From assembly GCF_019145195.1 (NCBI RefSeq), contig NZ_JAHSTW010000006.1:186001-250000 (forward strand): 64,000 nucleotides of DNA, read 5' to 3'. Made by a program: the position numbers and the translations under genes. This DNA comes from Pseudomonas siliginis (lineage in GTDB: Bacteria > Pseudomonadota > Gammaproteobacteria > Pseudomonadales > Pseudomonadaceae). Positions 18,548 to 30,094 of this stretch are shown here, in pieces. Position 1 is the stretch's first letter; every line of letters starts with the position of its first letter. The notes under the pieces were generated by a model. The model saw nothing but the letters and a program-made list of their open reading frames with translations, had not been told where the DNA came from and ran no database searches.

Positions 18548-21253
18548 TTACATTCCTTGTAGTCGTTGCACGGTAGCTTCTTCAGCGGAAGCTGCCGGCC
18601 TGTTCGGCGTCATTGCCTGAGGCTGTGTCATCGGGTGAGCGGAGGCGGCGGCCAGGTCGAAGATTTTCTGCGCTGTGCGTCCATCGAGATATTCGCGCCA
18701 GACAGGTTGATGCGGCCGCTGCGCCAGTTCTTCCCTGCGCTGCGATTGAATACCCCTGCTGCTTTGTTCAAGGGTTTTCAGATGCGCGCCGCGCACGTTG
18801 AAATTCAAGTCCGGGGAATCCTGTCTCGCATAATGAAAATGTGCGTGCCAGAGGGGATCGTGGGTATGTGCATCGGTGACTAGATAGATGTCGAGATATT
18901 GCCGGTCCGAACCCTTGCCACGTTTCAATCGGCTCTCGATTTTCCGGGCATTCACGTGGCCCTTGTCGATCAGGTACAGCAGTCGGTCGACGTTCAGAAC
19001 ATGCTTGTCCTTATAGATTCGCAGGCGGATGTTTTCGCCCTCATTGCGCAGACGTTCACTGGCGTCCTGCAGGCGCCGAATCAGCGCGGCGTTCTCATCA
19101 TGGGCCAGTTCCGCCCGCTGCAACTGCAATACGGTGTCATCCATTGCCCCGGCGCTGCTTTCGAGCATCTCGACAATGTTGTCCGGATGGTTTCTTTGTC
19201 GTTCTTCGTGGAGGGCAGCGCGGACATGCGCGTCGACACGGTCAAGGTGCCGAGTGGCTTCGGCAACCAATGACGGCAAGCTCCTCTGCGGCGTTGTCCG
19301 CGGCGAACGCCATTCACCGCGTCCTCGGTCATAGGTCTGTGACGGCTGCCTGGGATTGTGGAGGTTGCGAACCTCAATCACCTCTTCGTTTTGCGCGGTG
19401 CGTCGAGACTCGCCGACATTGAGCTTGTAGACGCCGTTTTTCTTTGCCCGAAAGATGAGCTTGGGCGGCGGTTGGAGACCGCTTCTGTCCTGGGCCGGAA
19501 TGAACTCGAAATCAATGTTCTGCTGGTCGAACGTCAGCACCGGACGGTCAGCCTGATGGAGGAGCTGGTTCAAGCGGCCTACCAGCGTCTGCTCGAATAT
19601 TTCGATTTCCGCAGTGATCTCCCTGCGTGAAGTGGCGTGCTGCTCCCCCGGTGCCAGATCAAGGCGTTCGAACCAGTGGCGGATGGCTGTGCATTCCTGG
19701 AACAGGTTATTCAATACGGCAGGGTGGGAAACCTCGGGAACTGCGCCAAGCGCTCCGTAAACAAAGGTCAACTGACCAAAGCGGGTGGCCAGTTCCGATG
19801 CCAGAGGGGCGTTGCCGGCCGATTGTGGGTTATCCAGCATCAGACTTTTGGTCAGGACCCAGGAGGCAACAACGTTATGGGTGTCCATTGGTGAAAGAAC
19901 ATCCGCGCTGAACTCGTCTGGAGAGACCCGCCATTTGTTCACCAGATTGTCGGCGATTTGCTGGCGCTCTTTCAGATGACTCAGCATCCTGCCCAGAACG
20001 TTGACTGTTCGCGGAAGCCGCTCCGGGTCGAGGTCGATCATCGGACCCTCCAGGGCGTGGCGCGTCAAGCCGCATTCGATCAGTTGCTGATAGGCGAGCA
20101 TCTGTTTTTTTTGCAGCCTGATTATGTTTTCCAGATAAGCGTCCTGCTTCATGAAGCGCTTGATCGAGGATTTTTGCTCCTCGTAGTATTTCAGCGCCTT
20201 TCCAAGGTGTTTCAGTTCTTTGTGGCAGTGAACCTCGCGATCAAGCAGCGCAATTGTTTCGCGTCGAACGGTTTGCGCATGCTCTCCCTGCGCGTTACTC
20301 GCCTCCAGCCAAGCGTTTATCAGCTGTTCACGTTTATCCTGATCCTGCTTGATCCGCTTGTTGATACCCTCGAGTGCGACTGTCACCTCCAGGTGCAGCC
20401 ATAAGTCTGAGGGTCGCGCCGCTGCGCCTCTCGGCATTCCGGCTACACCTGTCAAGGAGGTTCCGCGCCAGCCGGATTGAGCATTGAAAGTAATCGCTTC
20501 CGACCTGCCGGGACGTGATGCGACGTAAACGTTTGTCGCATCGGCAGCGATCGGATCTTCAGGACGAACGATGCGCATCACCGCTCTGTGCGGTGTCGAG
20601 GCGTCGAGATCATGCAGAACCTGATAGGCGTAGCTCTCGATCTGCACATAGAGTTTGCCGTTGAAGCGCAACAGGCCATCGCCGTCCGGCTCGACCGTGC
20701 TGAAATCCAGATCGGTGCGAAACGCCTCCAGCCGGGTCGTGGACAAGGGGTAGGTGGAGGGCGCCGAGGTGTCGATGGGCTGCCAGAGACGGCTGTCGGT
20801 ATCGAAGCGCAATAGCGGTCCCGACGCGTGCAATTCGCTGGGCAATTTTGCCCGGTAGAAACCGCTGGCCGAGTCCAGACTCACCTGTACGGTGCCACCC
20901 TCCGGTACCTGGACATACTGGCGTCCATTGAGCGTCGACATGCCTTCGGCATCGGCCGCCGGCAGCACAACCAGCGAAGTGATCCAGTAATCCTTCAAAG
21001 GGCGGTCGTGCACAAATGCAACAGATTGCGCTACCGCCGCCGTTCTGACCGCCGCCCGCGCAGGCATGGGGATAATGTGGTTGAGCACGTGATCGATCGC
21101 TGTTGCGATCGTTGTCGTCGGGCGCGTGGGAATCCTGAGCCCCGACGTGCCATCGAAGGACAGGGGGAAACCAGGCCGGGTTAGCGAATAATCGGGTCGC
21201 GGATTATGGACCGAGACGGTAGTGATGCCTCTGATTGGCGGTTTGGGTGACAT
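18548..21253 (-). CDS. Large protein with the shared accessory N-terminal module; function unknown
   Basis: This 901-residue protein is the first gene of a two-gene operon with the NEL-type protein. Residues about 96-276 are clearly homologous to the same region of the downstream protein; for example VMRIVRPEDPIAAD here matches VMRIVRPQDPVAAD there, and both have RPGRSE. About 290-400 is a charged, helical, probably coiled-coil region (KRIKQDQDKREQ and following). The middle is helical. A C-terminal part (about 590-860) includes FRAKKNGVYKLNVGESRRT, a YDRGRGEWRSP motif and a His-rich strand HAHFHYARQDSPDLNF. There is no signal peptide or membrane segment, and I recognise no catalytic motif. 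A structural or effector role alongside the NEL protein is inference from operon context only. Confidence 0.75.
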   Translation of the reverse strand: MSPKPPIRGITTVSVHNPRPDYSLTRPGFPLSFDGTSGLRIPTRPTTTIATAIDHVLNHIIPMPARAAVRTAAVAQSVAFVHDRPLKDYWITSLVVLPAADAEGMSTLNGRQYVQVPEGGTVQVSLDSASGFYRAKLPSELHASGPLLRFDTDSRLWQPIDTSAPSTYPLSTTRLEAFRTDLDFSTVEPDGDGLLRFNGKLYVQIESYAYQVLHDLDASTPHRAVMRIVRPEDPIAADATNVYVASRPGRSEAITFNAQSGWRGTSLTGVAGMPRGAAARPSDLWLHLEVTVALEGINKRIKQDQDKREQLINAWLEASNAQGEHAQTVRRETIALLDREVHCHKELKHLGKALKYYEEQKSSIKRFMKQDAYLENIIRLQKKQMLAYQQLIECGLTRHALEGPMIDLDPERLPRTVNVLGRMLSHLKERQQIADNLVNKWRVSPDEFSADVLSPMDTHNVVASWVLTKSLMLDNPQSAGNAPLASELATRFGQLTFVYGALGAVPEVSHPAVLNNLFQECTAIRHWFERLDLAPGEQHATSRREITAEIEIFEQTLVGRLNQLLHQADRPVLTFDQQNIDFEFIPAQDRSGLQPPPKLIFRAKKNGVYKLNVGESRRTAQNEEVIEVRNLHNPRQPSQTYDRGRGEWRSPRTTPQRSLPSLVAEATRHLDRVDAHVRAALHEERQRNHPDNIVEMLESSAGAMDDTVLQLQRAELAHDENAALIRRLQDASERLRNEGENIRLRIYKDKHVLNVDRLLYLIDKGHVNARKIESRLKRGKGSDRQYLDIYLVTDAHTHDPLWHAHFHYARQDSPDLNFNVRGAHLKTLEQSSRGIQSQRREELAQRPHQPVWREYLDGRTAQKIFDLAAASAHPMTQPQAMTPNRPAASAEEATVQRLQGM

Positions 21254-21482
21254 TGCCTGTCTTCCTTTACGTTGAATGCCCCGCTACTCCCGAGGGAGTG
21301 CTGCGGGCGGGCGGCTTCCTTGCCGTTTTGGTGCGTCGTACGCTCAGCGAAAACGCGTGATGTGTCGCGGGCTGGCTGCGCGAGACCAGCTCGCAGAGAA
21401 ACCGACCACCGTCGTCGGAATTGGTCAAAATTTGTGCTATATTCCGCGCCCGCGATTTTTCACTTCAACACCGGTCGTCGAC

Positions 21483-23786
<2,304 letters not shown>

Positions 23787-23806
23787 ACACTGCTTGAGCT
23801 GAACAG

Positions 23807-23834
23807 AACGCCAACCTTCGGGTTGGCGTTTTGC
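23807..23834 (+). terminator. Terminator of ygiQ
   Basis: AACGCCAACC pairs with GGTTGGCGTT around TTCG, followed by TTG. This is a 10-bp perfect stem with a stable tetraloop. Confidence 0.88.
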
Positions 23835-23835
23835 T

Positions 23836-23970
23836 GATCGTTCCCACGCTCCGCGTGGGAATGCCTCTCGGGACGCTCCGCGTTCCAGCCGTTACTCGCA
23901 GTATTGTCGAACATGGTCGTGACGCGGAGCGTCACGGGCTGCATTCCCACGCAGAGCGTGGGAACGATCA
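23836..23970. repeat. Inverted repeat of the GATCGTTCCCACGC type
   Basis: The element begins GATCGTTCCCACGCTCCGCG and ends with the inverted form (GCGTGGGAACGATC). It contains inner inverted copies of GACGCTCCGCG and is about 135 bases long. It is a different repeat family from the GAGCGAGCC REP. The region from 23787 to 24243 holds only this element, the ygiQ terminator and the next REP pair, plus about 185 bases of likely promoter sequence. Confidence 0.75.
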
Positions 23971-23989
23971 AGTTGCTGCCGCTGGCCTC

Positions 23990-24055
23990 TTCGCGAGCAG
24001 GCTCGCTTCCACAGGGGGAACGCATTCCAAATGTGGGAGCGAGCCTGCTCGCGAA
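23990..24055. repeat. Inverted REP pair (REPIN-like)
   Basis: Two GAGCGAGCCTGCTCGC-type units face each other. The left copy has one substitution (GCTTCCAC for GCTCCCAC). Confidence 0.88.
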
Positions 24056-24243
24056 AGCATCCGATCAAACACAGCAAGAATCAGCGTCCGCAACATTTGC
24101 GTGCAACTGAGCCAAACCATTTCCTCGCATCGCCCGGTTTTGGTGCTGTACTGCCTTGAGCATTTCGCGAAAGCGCGCAAGCCTGTGCATGGCATAAGTC
24201 TTGCGCGCTTTCCCATACGCCCAAGGCTCGCAGGAGGCACGCC

Positions 24244-27200
24244 GTGTCGATTCATGTCGCATTGCATCACGTCACGCATTATCGCTACGACCGCGCTGTC
24301 GAACTCGGCCCGCAGATCGTCCGCCTGCGCCCGGCGCCCCACAGCCGCACGCGAATTCTTTCCTATGCGCTGAAAGTCTCGCCCGAGCAGCATTTCATCA
24401 ACTGGCAGCAAGACCCCCAGGGCAATTACCTGGCACGTCTGGTGTTCCCGGAAAAAACCGCAGAGCTGCGCATCGAAGTCGATCTGGTCGCGGAAATGGC
24501 GGTGTTCAATCCGTTCGACTTCTTCCTCGAACCGTACGCCGAGAGAATTCCGTTCAGCTACGCCGCCGATGAACGCAAGGAGCTGGCGCCGTACCTCGAA
24601 ACCCTGCCGCTGACGCCAACGTTCAAGGCTTACCTGGACAGCATCGACCGCACGCCGCTGCCTGCGGTGGATTTTCTGGTGGCGCTCAACCAGCGCCTCA
24701 GCGAAGACATCGGCTACCTGATCCGCATGGAGCCCGGCGTGCAGACTCCGGAGCACACACTGCAACACGCCTCCGGTTCTTGCCGTGATTCGGCATGGTT
24801 GCTGGTGCAGCTGTTGCGCAATCTCGGTCTGGCGGCGCGGTTTGTTTCCGGTTACCTGATTCAACTGACCGCCGACGTGAAAAGCCTCGACGGCCCGTCC
24901 GGCACCGAAGTCGACTTCACCGACCTGCATGCCTGGTGCGAGGTGTATTTGCCGGGTGCCGGCTGGATCGGCCTTGATGCCACGTCCGGGTTGTTCGCCG
25001 GGGAAGGGCATATCCCGCTGGCGTGCAGTCCCGATCCGTCCTCGGCGGCGCCGATCAGTGGTCTGGTCGAACCTTGCGAGACACAGTTCAGCCACGAAAT
25101 GTCGGTCGAGCGAATCTGGGAAGCGCCACGTGTCACCAAGCCCTACAGCGATGAACAGTGGCGGGCGATCCAGGCGCTGGGCCGACAGATCGATGCCGAC
25201 CTGCTCGAAGGCGATGTGCGCCTGACCATGGGCGGCGAACCGACCTTCGTGTCCATCGACGATCCCGATGGCGCCGAATGGAACACCGCCGCGCTGGGGC
25301 CGGACAAGCGCCGGCTGTCCGCCGAACTGTTTCAGCGCATGCGCAAGCAATACGCACCACAGGGGCTGGTGCATTTCGGCCAGGGCAAGTGGTATCCCGG
25401 CGAGCAGTTGCCGCGCTGGTCGCTCAATTGTTACTGGCGCCGCGACGGTCAGCCGATCTGGCACAACGACGCATTGATCGCCGACGAACAGCAGGACTAT
25501 GGCGCCGACGGCGAACTGGCCGGACGCTTTCTCGCCAGCGTCGCCGAGCGCCTGAAGTTGCCGGCACGCTTCGTCTTCCCGGCTTACGAGGATCATCTCT
25601 ATTACCTCTGGCGCGAGGGTGCGTTGCCCGGCAACGTCAGCGCCGAAGATTCGCGCCTGGAAGATCCGCTGGAGCGCGCGCGGTTGCGCACGGTCTTCAG
25701 TCAGGGCCTGAACAAGGTGGTCGGCCAGGTGCTGCCGCTGGCGCGCACGGCCAAGGGAGATCAATGGCAGAGCGGGCGCTGGTATCTGCGCGATGAGCTC
25801 TGTCGCTTGGTGCCCGGGGATTCGCCGCTGGGTTATCGCTTGCCGCTGGCGTCGCAGCCGTGGGTGAAAGCGGCGGAATATCCGTTCATCCATCCCAACG
25901 ATCCGAATCAGGACTTCGCTGAACTGCCGGATCCTGCGCAGCTTGGTGTTCACGGCGAACCTGCTGCGCTGGATGAGCGGGTGCCGAAAATCGATGAGTC
26001 CGCCGACTGGCTGACCCGCACCGCATTCTGCGCCGAGGCCCGCGAAGGGCGGCTGTATCTGTTCATGCCGCCGCTGGAGCGGGTCGAGGATTATCTGGAA
26101 CTGGTTTCGGCCATTGAGGCCACCGCTGAAGAACTGCATTGCCCGGTGCTGCTGGAAGGCTATGAACCACCAAGTGATCCGCGCCTGAGCAACTTCCGTG
26201 TCACTCCGGACCCCGGCGTGATCGAGGTCAACGTGCAGCCATCGGCAAGCTGGGACGAGTTGGTCGAGCGCACCGAGTTTCTCTATGAACAGGCACGGCA
26301 AACCCGCCTGACCACCGAAAAGTTCATGATCGACGGGCGCCACACCGGCACCGGCGGCGGCAACCATTTCGTCCTCGGCGGCGCGACACCGGCGGACTCA
26401 CCGTTTCTGCGGCGGCCGGATCTGCTGCGCAGTCTGATCAGCTACTGGCACAACCATCCTTCGCTGTCGTACCTGTTTTCCGGGTTGTTCATTGGCCCTA
26501 CTTCCCAGGCTCCACGGGTTGACGAGGCGCGCAATGACGCCTTGTATGAACTGGAAATCGCCTTTGCGCAAATGCCGGAACCGGGCGAGGAATGTGCACC
26601 GTGGCTGGTCGATCGACTGCTGCGCAATTTGCTGATCGATGTCACCGGCAATACTCATCGCGCCGAATTCTGCATCGACAAACTGTACTCACCGGACGGC
26701 GCCACCGGGCGTCTTGGCTTGCTGGAACTGCGCGCTTTTGAAATGCCGCCCCATGCGCGCATGAGTCTGGCTCAGCAGTTGTTGCTGCGGGCGCTGGTCG
26801 CGCGGTTCTGGCGCGAGCCTTACGCGCCGGCGAAACTGGCACGCTGGGGCACCGAGCTGCACGACCGCTTTCTGCTGCCGCACTTTATCGAGCAGGATGT
26901 CGCCGACGTTATCGTCGAACTCAACAACGCCGGCTACCCGTTGCGCGCGGAGTGGTTCGCGGCGCATCTGGAGTTTCGTTTTCCCAAGGTCGGCGACTAC
27001 GCCGTCAATGGCATCGAGCTGGAACTGCGCCAAGCCCTCGAGCCCTGGCATGTGCTGGGCGAGGAGGGCTCGGCGGGCGGCACGGTGCGCTACGTCGATT
27101 CTTCGCTGGAGCGCTTGCAGGTCAAGCTCAACGGCCTGCCGCCACAGCGCTATCTGCTGACTTGCAATGGCGTCGCGGTACCGTTGCACTCGACCGGGCG

Positions 27201-27519
27201 GGTGGGTGAGTTTGTCGCCGGGGTGCGCTTTCGGGCCTGGCAACCAGCCAACTGTCTGCATCCGACCATAGCGGTGCACGCACCATTGGTATTCGACCTG
27301 CTCGATACCTGGATGGGGCGTTCGCTGGGCGGTTGCCAGTATCACGTGGCCCATCCCGGCGGGCGCAATTACGAGACCTTGCCGGTCAATGCCAATGAAG
27401 CGGAGAGCCGGCGCATGGCGCGGTTTTTCCGCCTCGGACACACGCCGGGGAAACTTCCCGTACCCAAAGTAGAAATCAATGACGAGCTACCGATGACCAT
27501 CGATCTGCGCCGTTTCTAG
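24244..27519 (+). CDS. Transglutaminase-like protein with DUF2126 C-terminal region
   Basis: This 1091-residue protein has an N-terminal bacterial transglutaminase beta-region (MSIHVALHHVTHYRYDR) and a papain-like transglutaminase core. Cys180 (SGSCRDSAW), His229 (DLHAWCE) and Asp245 (GLDATSG) form the expected triad. About 750 C-terminal residues are of the DUF2126 type, including LTMGGEPTFVSIDD and a GRHTGTGGGNHFVLGG motif. Domain pairs like this are predicted to act as peptidases or amide-bond-forming enzymes; no substrate is known. The start is a GTG at 24244 with AGGAGG 8 bases upstream. It is the first of three co-directional genes that recur together (transglutaminase, ATP-grasp/alpha-E, transglutaminase). 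Confidence 0.88.
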   Translation: MSIHVALHHVTHYRYDRAVELGPQIVRLRPAPHSRTRILSYALKVSPEQHFINWQQDPQGNYLARLVFPEKTAELRIEVDLVAEMAVFNPFDFFLEPYAERIPFSYAADERKELAPYLETLPLTPTFKAYLDSIDRTPLPAVDFLVALNQRLSEDIGYLIRMEPGVQTPEHTLQHASGSCRDSAWLLVQLLRNLGLAARFVSGYLIQLTADVKSLDGPSGTEVDFTDLHAWCEVYLPGAGWIGLDATSGLFAGEGHIPLACSPDPSSAAPISGLVEPCETQFSHEMSVERIWEAPRVTKPYSDEQWRAIQALGRQIDADLLEGDVRLTMGGEPTFVSIDDPDGAEWNTAALGPDKRRLSAELFQRMRKQYAPQGLVHFGQGKWYPGEQLPRWSLNCYWRRDGQPIWHNDALIADEQQDYGADGELAGRFLASVAERLKLPARFVFPAYEDHLYYLWREGALPGNVSAEDSRLEDPLERARLRTVFSQGLNKVVGQVLPLARTAKGDQWQSGRWYLRDELCRLVPGDSPLGYRLPLASQPWVKAAEYPFIHPNDPNQDFAELPDPAQLGVHGEPAALDERVPKIDESADWLTRTAFCAEAREGRLYLFMPPLERVEDYLELVSAIEATAEELHCPVLLEGYEPPSDPRLSNFRVTPDPGVIEVNVQPSASWDELVERTEFLYEQARQTRLTTEKFMIDGRHTGTGGGNHFVLGGATPADSPFLRRPDLLRSLISYWHNHPSLSYLFSGLFIGPTSQAPRVDEARNDALYELEIAFAQMPEPGEECAPWLVDRLLRNLLIDVTGNTHRAEFCIDKLYSPDGATGRLGLLELRAFEMPPHARMSLAQQLLLRALVARFWREPYAPAKLARWGTELHDRFLLPHFIEQDVADVIVELNNAGYPLRAEWFAAHLEFRFPKVGDYAVNGIELELRQALEPWHVLGEEGSAGGTVRYVDSSLERLQVKLNGLPPQRYLLTCNGVAVPLHSTGRVGEFVAGVRFRAWQPANCLHPTIAVHAPLVFDLLDTWMGRSLGGCQYHVAHPGGRNYETLPVNANEAESRRMARFFRLGHTPGKLPVPKVEINDELPMTIDLRRF

Positions 27520-27607
27520 AGCCTACGCAACACGCGGATTTTTCGTATATCCGCGTGTCATGTGCCTGCGTTAGTCTGACCGTTCCCTGCTGTCTGCCGA
27601 GCTTTCC

Positions 27608-30094
27608 ATGCCTGACCTGCTAGACCGCTACCCGCTGACCGCGGGCACCTATCACGAACTGCTCGACGACAGCGGCGCGGTGCGCCCGCATTGGCAGCGC
27701 CTGTTCGATCAGTTGCAGCGCAGCAGTCCAGCGCAACTGGTGCAGCGCCAAGCCTTGCTGGCGCGGCAGATTCAGGAAAACGGCGTCACCTACAACGTCT
27801 ATGCCGATCCCAAGGGCGCTGACCGGCCGTGGGAGCTGGATCTGCTGCCCCATGTGATCGCGGCAGATGAATGGCAGCAATTGTCCGCAGGCATCGCTCA
27901 GCGTGCGCGCTTGCTCAACGCAGTGCTGGCGGATCTGTACGGTCCGCAGCGGTTGATCAGCGAGGGCCTGCTACCCGCCGAGCTGGTATTCGGACACAAC
28001 AATTTTCTCTGGCCCTGTCAGGGCATTGCCCCGCCCGAGTCAGCCTTTTTGCATTTGTATGCCGTGGATCTGGCGCGCACACCGGATGGTCGCTGGTGGG
28101 TCACTGCCGATCGCACCCAGGCGCCGTCCGGGGCCGGCTATGCGCTGGAAAACCGCACCATCGTCTCCCGCGCCTTTCCCGATTTGTACCGGGATCTTAA
28201 GGTCCAGCATCTGGCCGGTTTCTTCCGCACCTTGCAGGAAACTTTGGCCCGTCAGGCACCGGAGGGCGATGACGCACCGCTGGTGGTGCTGCTGACACCG
28301 GGGCGGTTCAATGAAAGTTATTTCGAGCACCTGTATCTGGCGCGCCAGCTCGGCTATCCGCTGGTCGAGGGCGGCGATCTGACGGTGCGCAATGCCACCG
28401 TTTACCTGAAAACCCTCAGTGGCCTGCGCCGGGTGCACGCGATTATGCGCCGCCTCGACGATGATTTCTGCGACCCGCTGGAACTGCGTACCGACTCGGC
28501 GCTTGGCGTCCCCGGTCTGCTTGAGGCGGTGCGGCAGGGGCGGGTGCTGGTCGCCAATGCGCTCGGCAGCGGCGTGCTGGAATCGCCGGGCCTGCTGGGG
28601 TTTCTGCCGAAGATCAATCAGTACCTGTTCGGCGAAGAACTGATCCTGCCGTCGATCGCCACCTGGTGGTGCGGTGAGGCGCCGGTGCTGGCGCAGGCGC
28701 TGGAAAAACTCCCGGAGCTGTTGATCAAACCGGCGTTCCCGTCGCAAAGCTTCGCCCCGGTGTTCGGCCGTGACTTGAATGAAAGCCAGCGCCTGGAACT
28801 GGCGCAGCGTATGCAGGCACGGCCTTATGCCTACGTCGCGCAAGAGCTTGCGCAATTGTCGCAGGCGCCGGTCTGGCAAGCCGAAGACGGTCATCTGCAA
28901 CCCCGCGCGATCGGCATGCGCATGTATGCGGTGGCCAGCCACGATGGCTACCGCGTGTTGCCGGGTGGTCTGACCCGAGTGGCGGCCGACGCCGATGCCG
29001 AGGTGGTGTCGATGCAGCGTGGCGGGGCGAGCAAGGACACCTGGGTGCTCAGCGATCGTGCGCCAAGTGGCGAGCAGTGGAAGGCGCAACGCAGTGTCGG
29101 CGTGCACGATCTGGTCCGCCGCGATCCATATCTGCCGTCGCGGGTGGTGGAAAATCTGTTCTGGTTCGGTCGCTACTGCGAGCGCTGTGACGACAGCGCG
29201 CGGCTGCTGCGCATCATGCTCACGCGTTACGTCGATGGCGATGATCCGCAGGCGTTGCAGGCGGCGGTCGATCTCGGCGAGCGGCTGGCGCTGTTGCCGG
29301 ATGAGGGCGAACTGCCGGAGCGCCTGCTCGCTGCGTTGCTGGGCGAGGATTGGTCGTTCAGCCTGCGCTCCAACTTGCAACGCCTGCAATGGGCCGCCTC
29401 GCAAGTGCGCGGCAAGCTGTCCCGGGAAAACTGGCAGGCGCTGGTCGAATTGCAGCGCGAGGCGCTGGAGCTGGAAGTCGATGAACCGGACTTCGGCGAA
29501 CTGCTGGATTTCCTCAACCGTCTGGTGATGTCGCTGGCAGCGCTGTCGGGGTTTGCCCTGGATGACATGACCCGCGACGAAGGCTGGCGTTTTCTGATGA
29601 TTGGCCGGCGCATCGAACGCCTGCAATTTCTCAGCAGCAGTCTGGCGGCGTTTCTGCGCGGCGCGGGTGCGTTCGATCAGGCGGGGCTGGAGTGGTTGCT
29701 GGAGTTGGGTAACAGCAGTATCACCTACCGCTCGCGCTATCTGGCGGTGGCGCAATTGATTCCGGTGCTGGATTTGCTGCTGCTGGATGAGCAGAACCCC
29801 CACGCGGTGCTGTTTCAGCTGAAACTGGTCACCCGCACGCTGAAACGTCTGAACGACGATTTCGCCGCGCCTCGGGAAACCGCGCTGCCGCAACTGGTCG
29901 AACGCCTGTCGCGGTTTGATCTCGGTTGTCTGGAAAATCCGTTGTTCGGCAAATCCAGCGTACGTGCCGCGCTGGATGGTCTGGCCGATCTGTTGCAGGA
30001 AATCGCCGAGGCCAGCGGCCAGGTATCGGATCGTCTGGCCCTGCGCCATTTCGCCCATGTCGATGATGTCAGCCAGCGAACGGTGTCCGTGTGA
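27608..30094 (+). CDS. Circularly permuted ATP-grasp / alpha-E fusion protein
   Basis: This 828-residue protein fuses two domains that are separate genes in many bacteria. Residues about 1-470 form a circularly permuted ATP-grasp type 2 domain (for example VTYNVYADPKG, HNNFLWPCQG, RFNESYFEHLYLARQLG and WWCGE), predicted to ligate a carboxylate to an amine using ATP. From about residue 510 (YLPSRVVENLFWFGRYCERC) an all-helical alpha-E domain follows. The stop TGA overlaps the ATG of the next transglutaminase gene by one base. The conserved neighbourhood suggests a peptide-tagging or peptide-synthesis system; this is inferred from published domain-context predictions for these families, not shown here. 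Confidence 0.88.
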   Translation: MPDLLDRYPLTAGTYHELLDDSGAVRPHWQRLFDQLQRSSPAQLVQRQALLARQIQENGVTYNVYADPKGADRPWELDLLPHVIAADEWQQLSAGIAQRARLLNAVLADLYGPQRLISEGLLPAELVFGHNNFLWPCQGIAPPESAFLHLYAVDLARTPDGRWWVTADRTQAPSGAGYALENRTIVSRAFPDLYRDLKVQHLAGFFRTLQETLARQAPEGDDAPLVVLLTPGRFNESYFEHLYLARQLGYPLVEGGDLTVRNATVYLKTLSGLRRVHAIMRRLDDDFCDPLELRTDSALGVPGLLEAVRQGRVLVANALGSGVLESPGLLGFLPKINQYLFGEELILPSIATWWCGEAPVLAQALEKLPELLIKPAFPSQSFAPVFGRDLNESQRLELAQRMQARPYAYVAQELAQLSQAPVWQAEDGHLQPRAIGMRMYAVASHDGYRVLPGGLTRVAADADAEVVSMQRGGASKDTWVLSDRAPSGEQWKAQRSVGVHDLVRRDPYLPSRVVENLFWFGRYCERCDDSARLLRIMLTRYVDGDDPQALQAAVDLGERLALLPDEGELPERLLAALLGEDWSFSLRSNLQRLQWAASQVRGKLSRENWQALVELQREALELEVDEPDFGELLDFLNRLVMSLAALSGFALDDMTRDEGWRFLMIGRRIERLQFLSSSLAAFLRGAGAFDQAGLEWLLELGNSSITYRSRYLAVAQLIPVLDLLLLDEQNPHAVLFQLKLVTRTLKRLNDDFAAPRETALPQLVERLSRFDLGCLENPLFGKSSVRAALDGLADLLQEIAEASGQVSDRLALRHFAHVDDVSQRTVSV

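Noticed and set aside
21276..21482. N-terminal extension of YgiQ by 69 residues
   Set aside because: The extended part is not family-like, and the usual YgiQ start [14 protein letters not shown] is at 21483. The upstream bases overlap the divergent promoter region.
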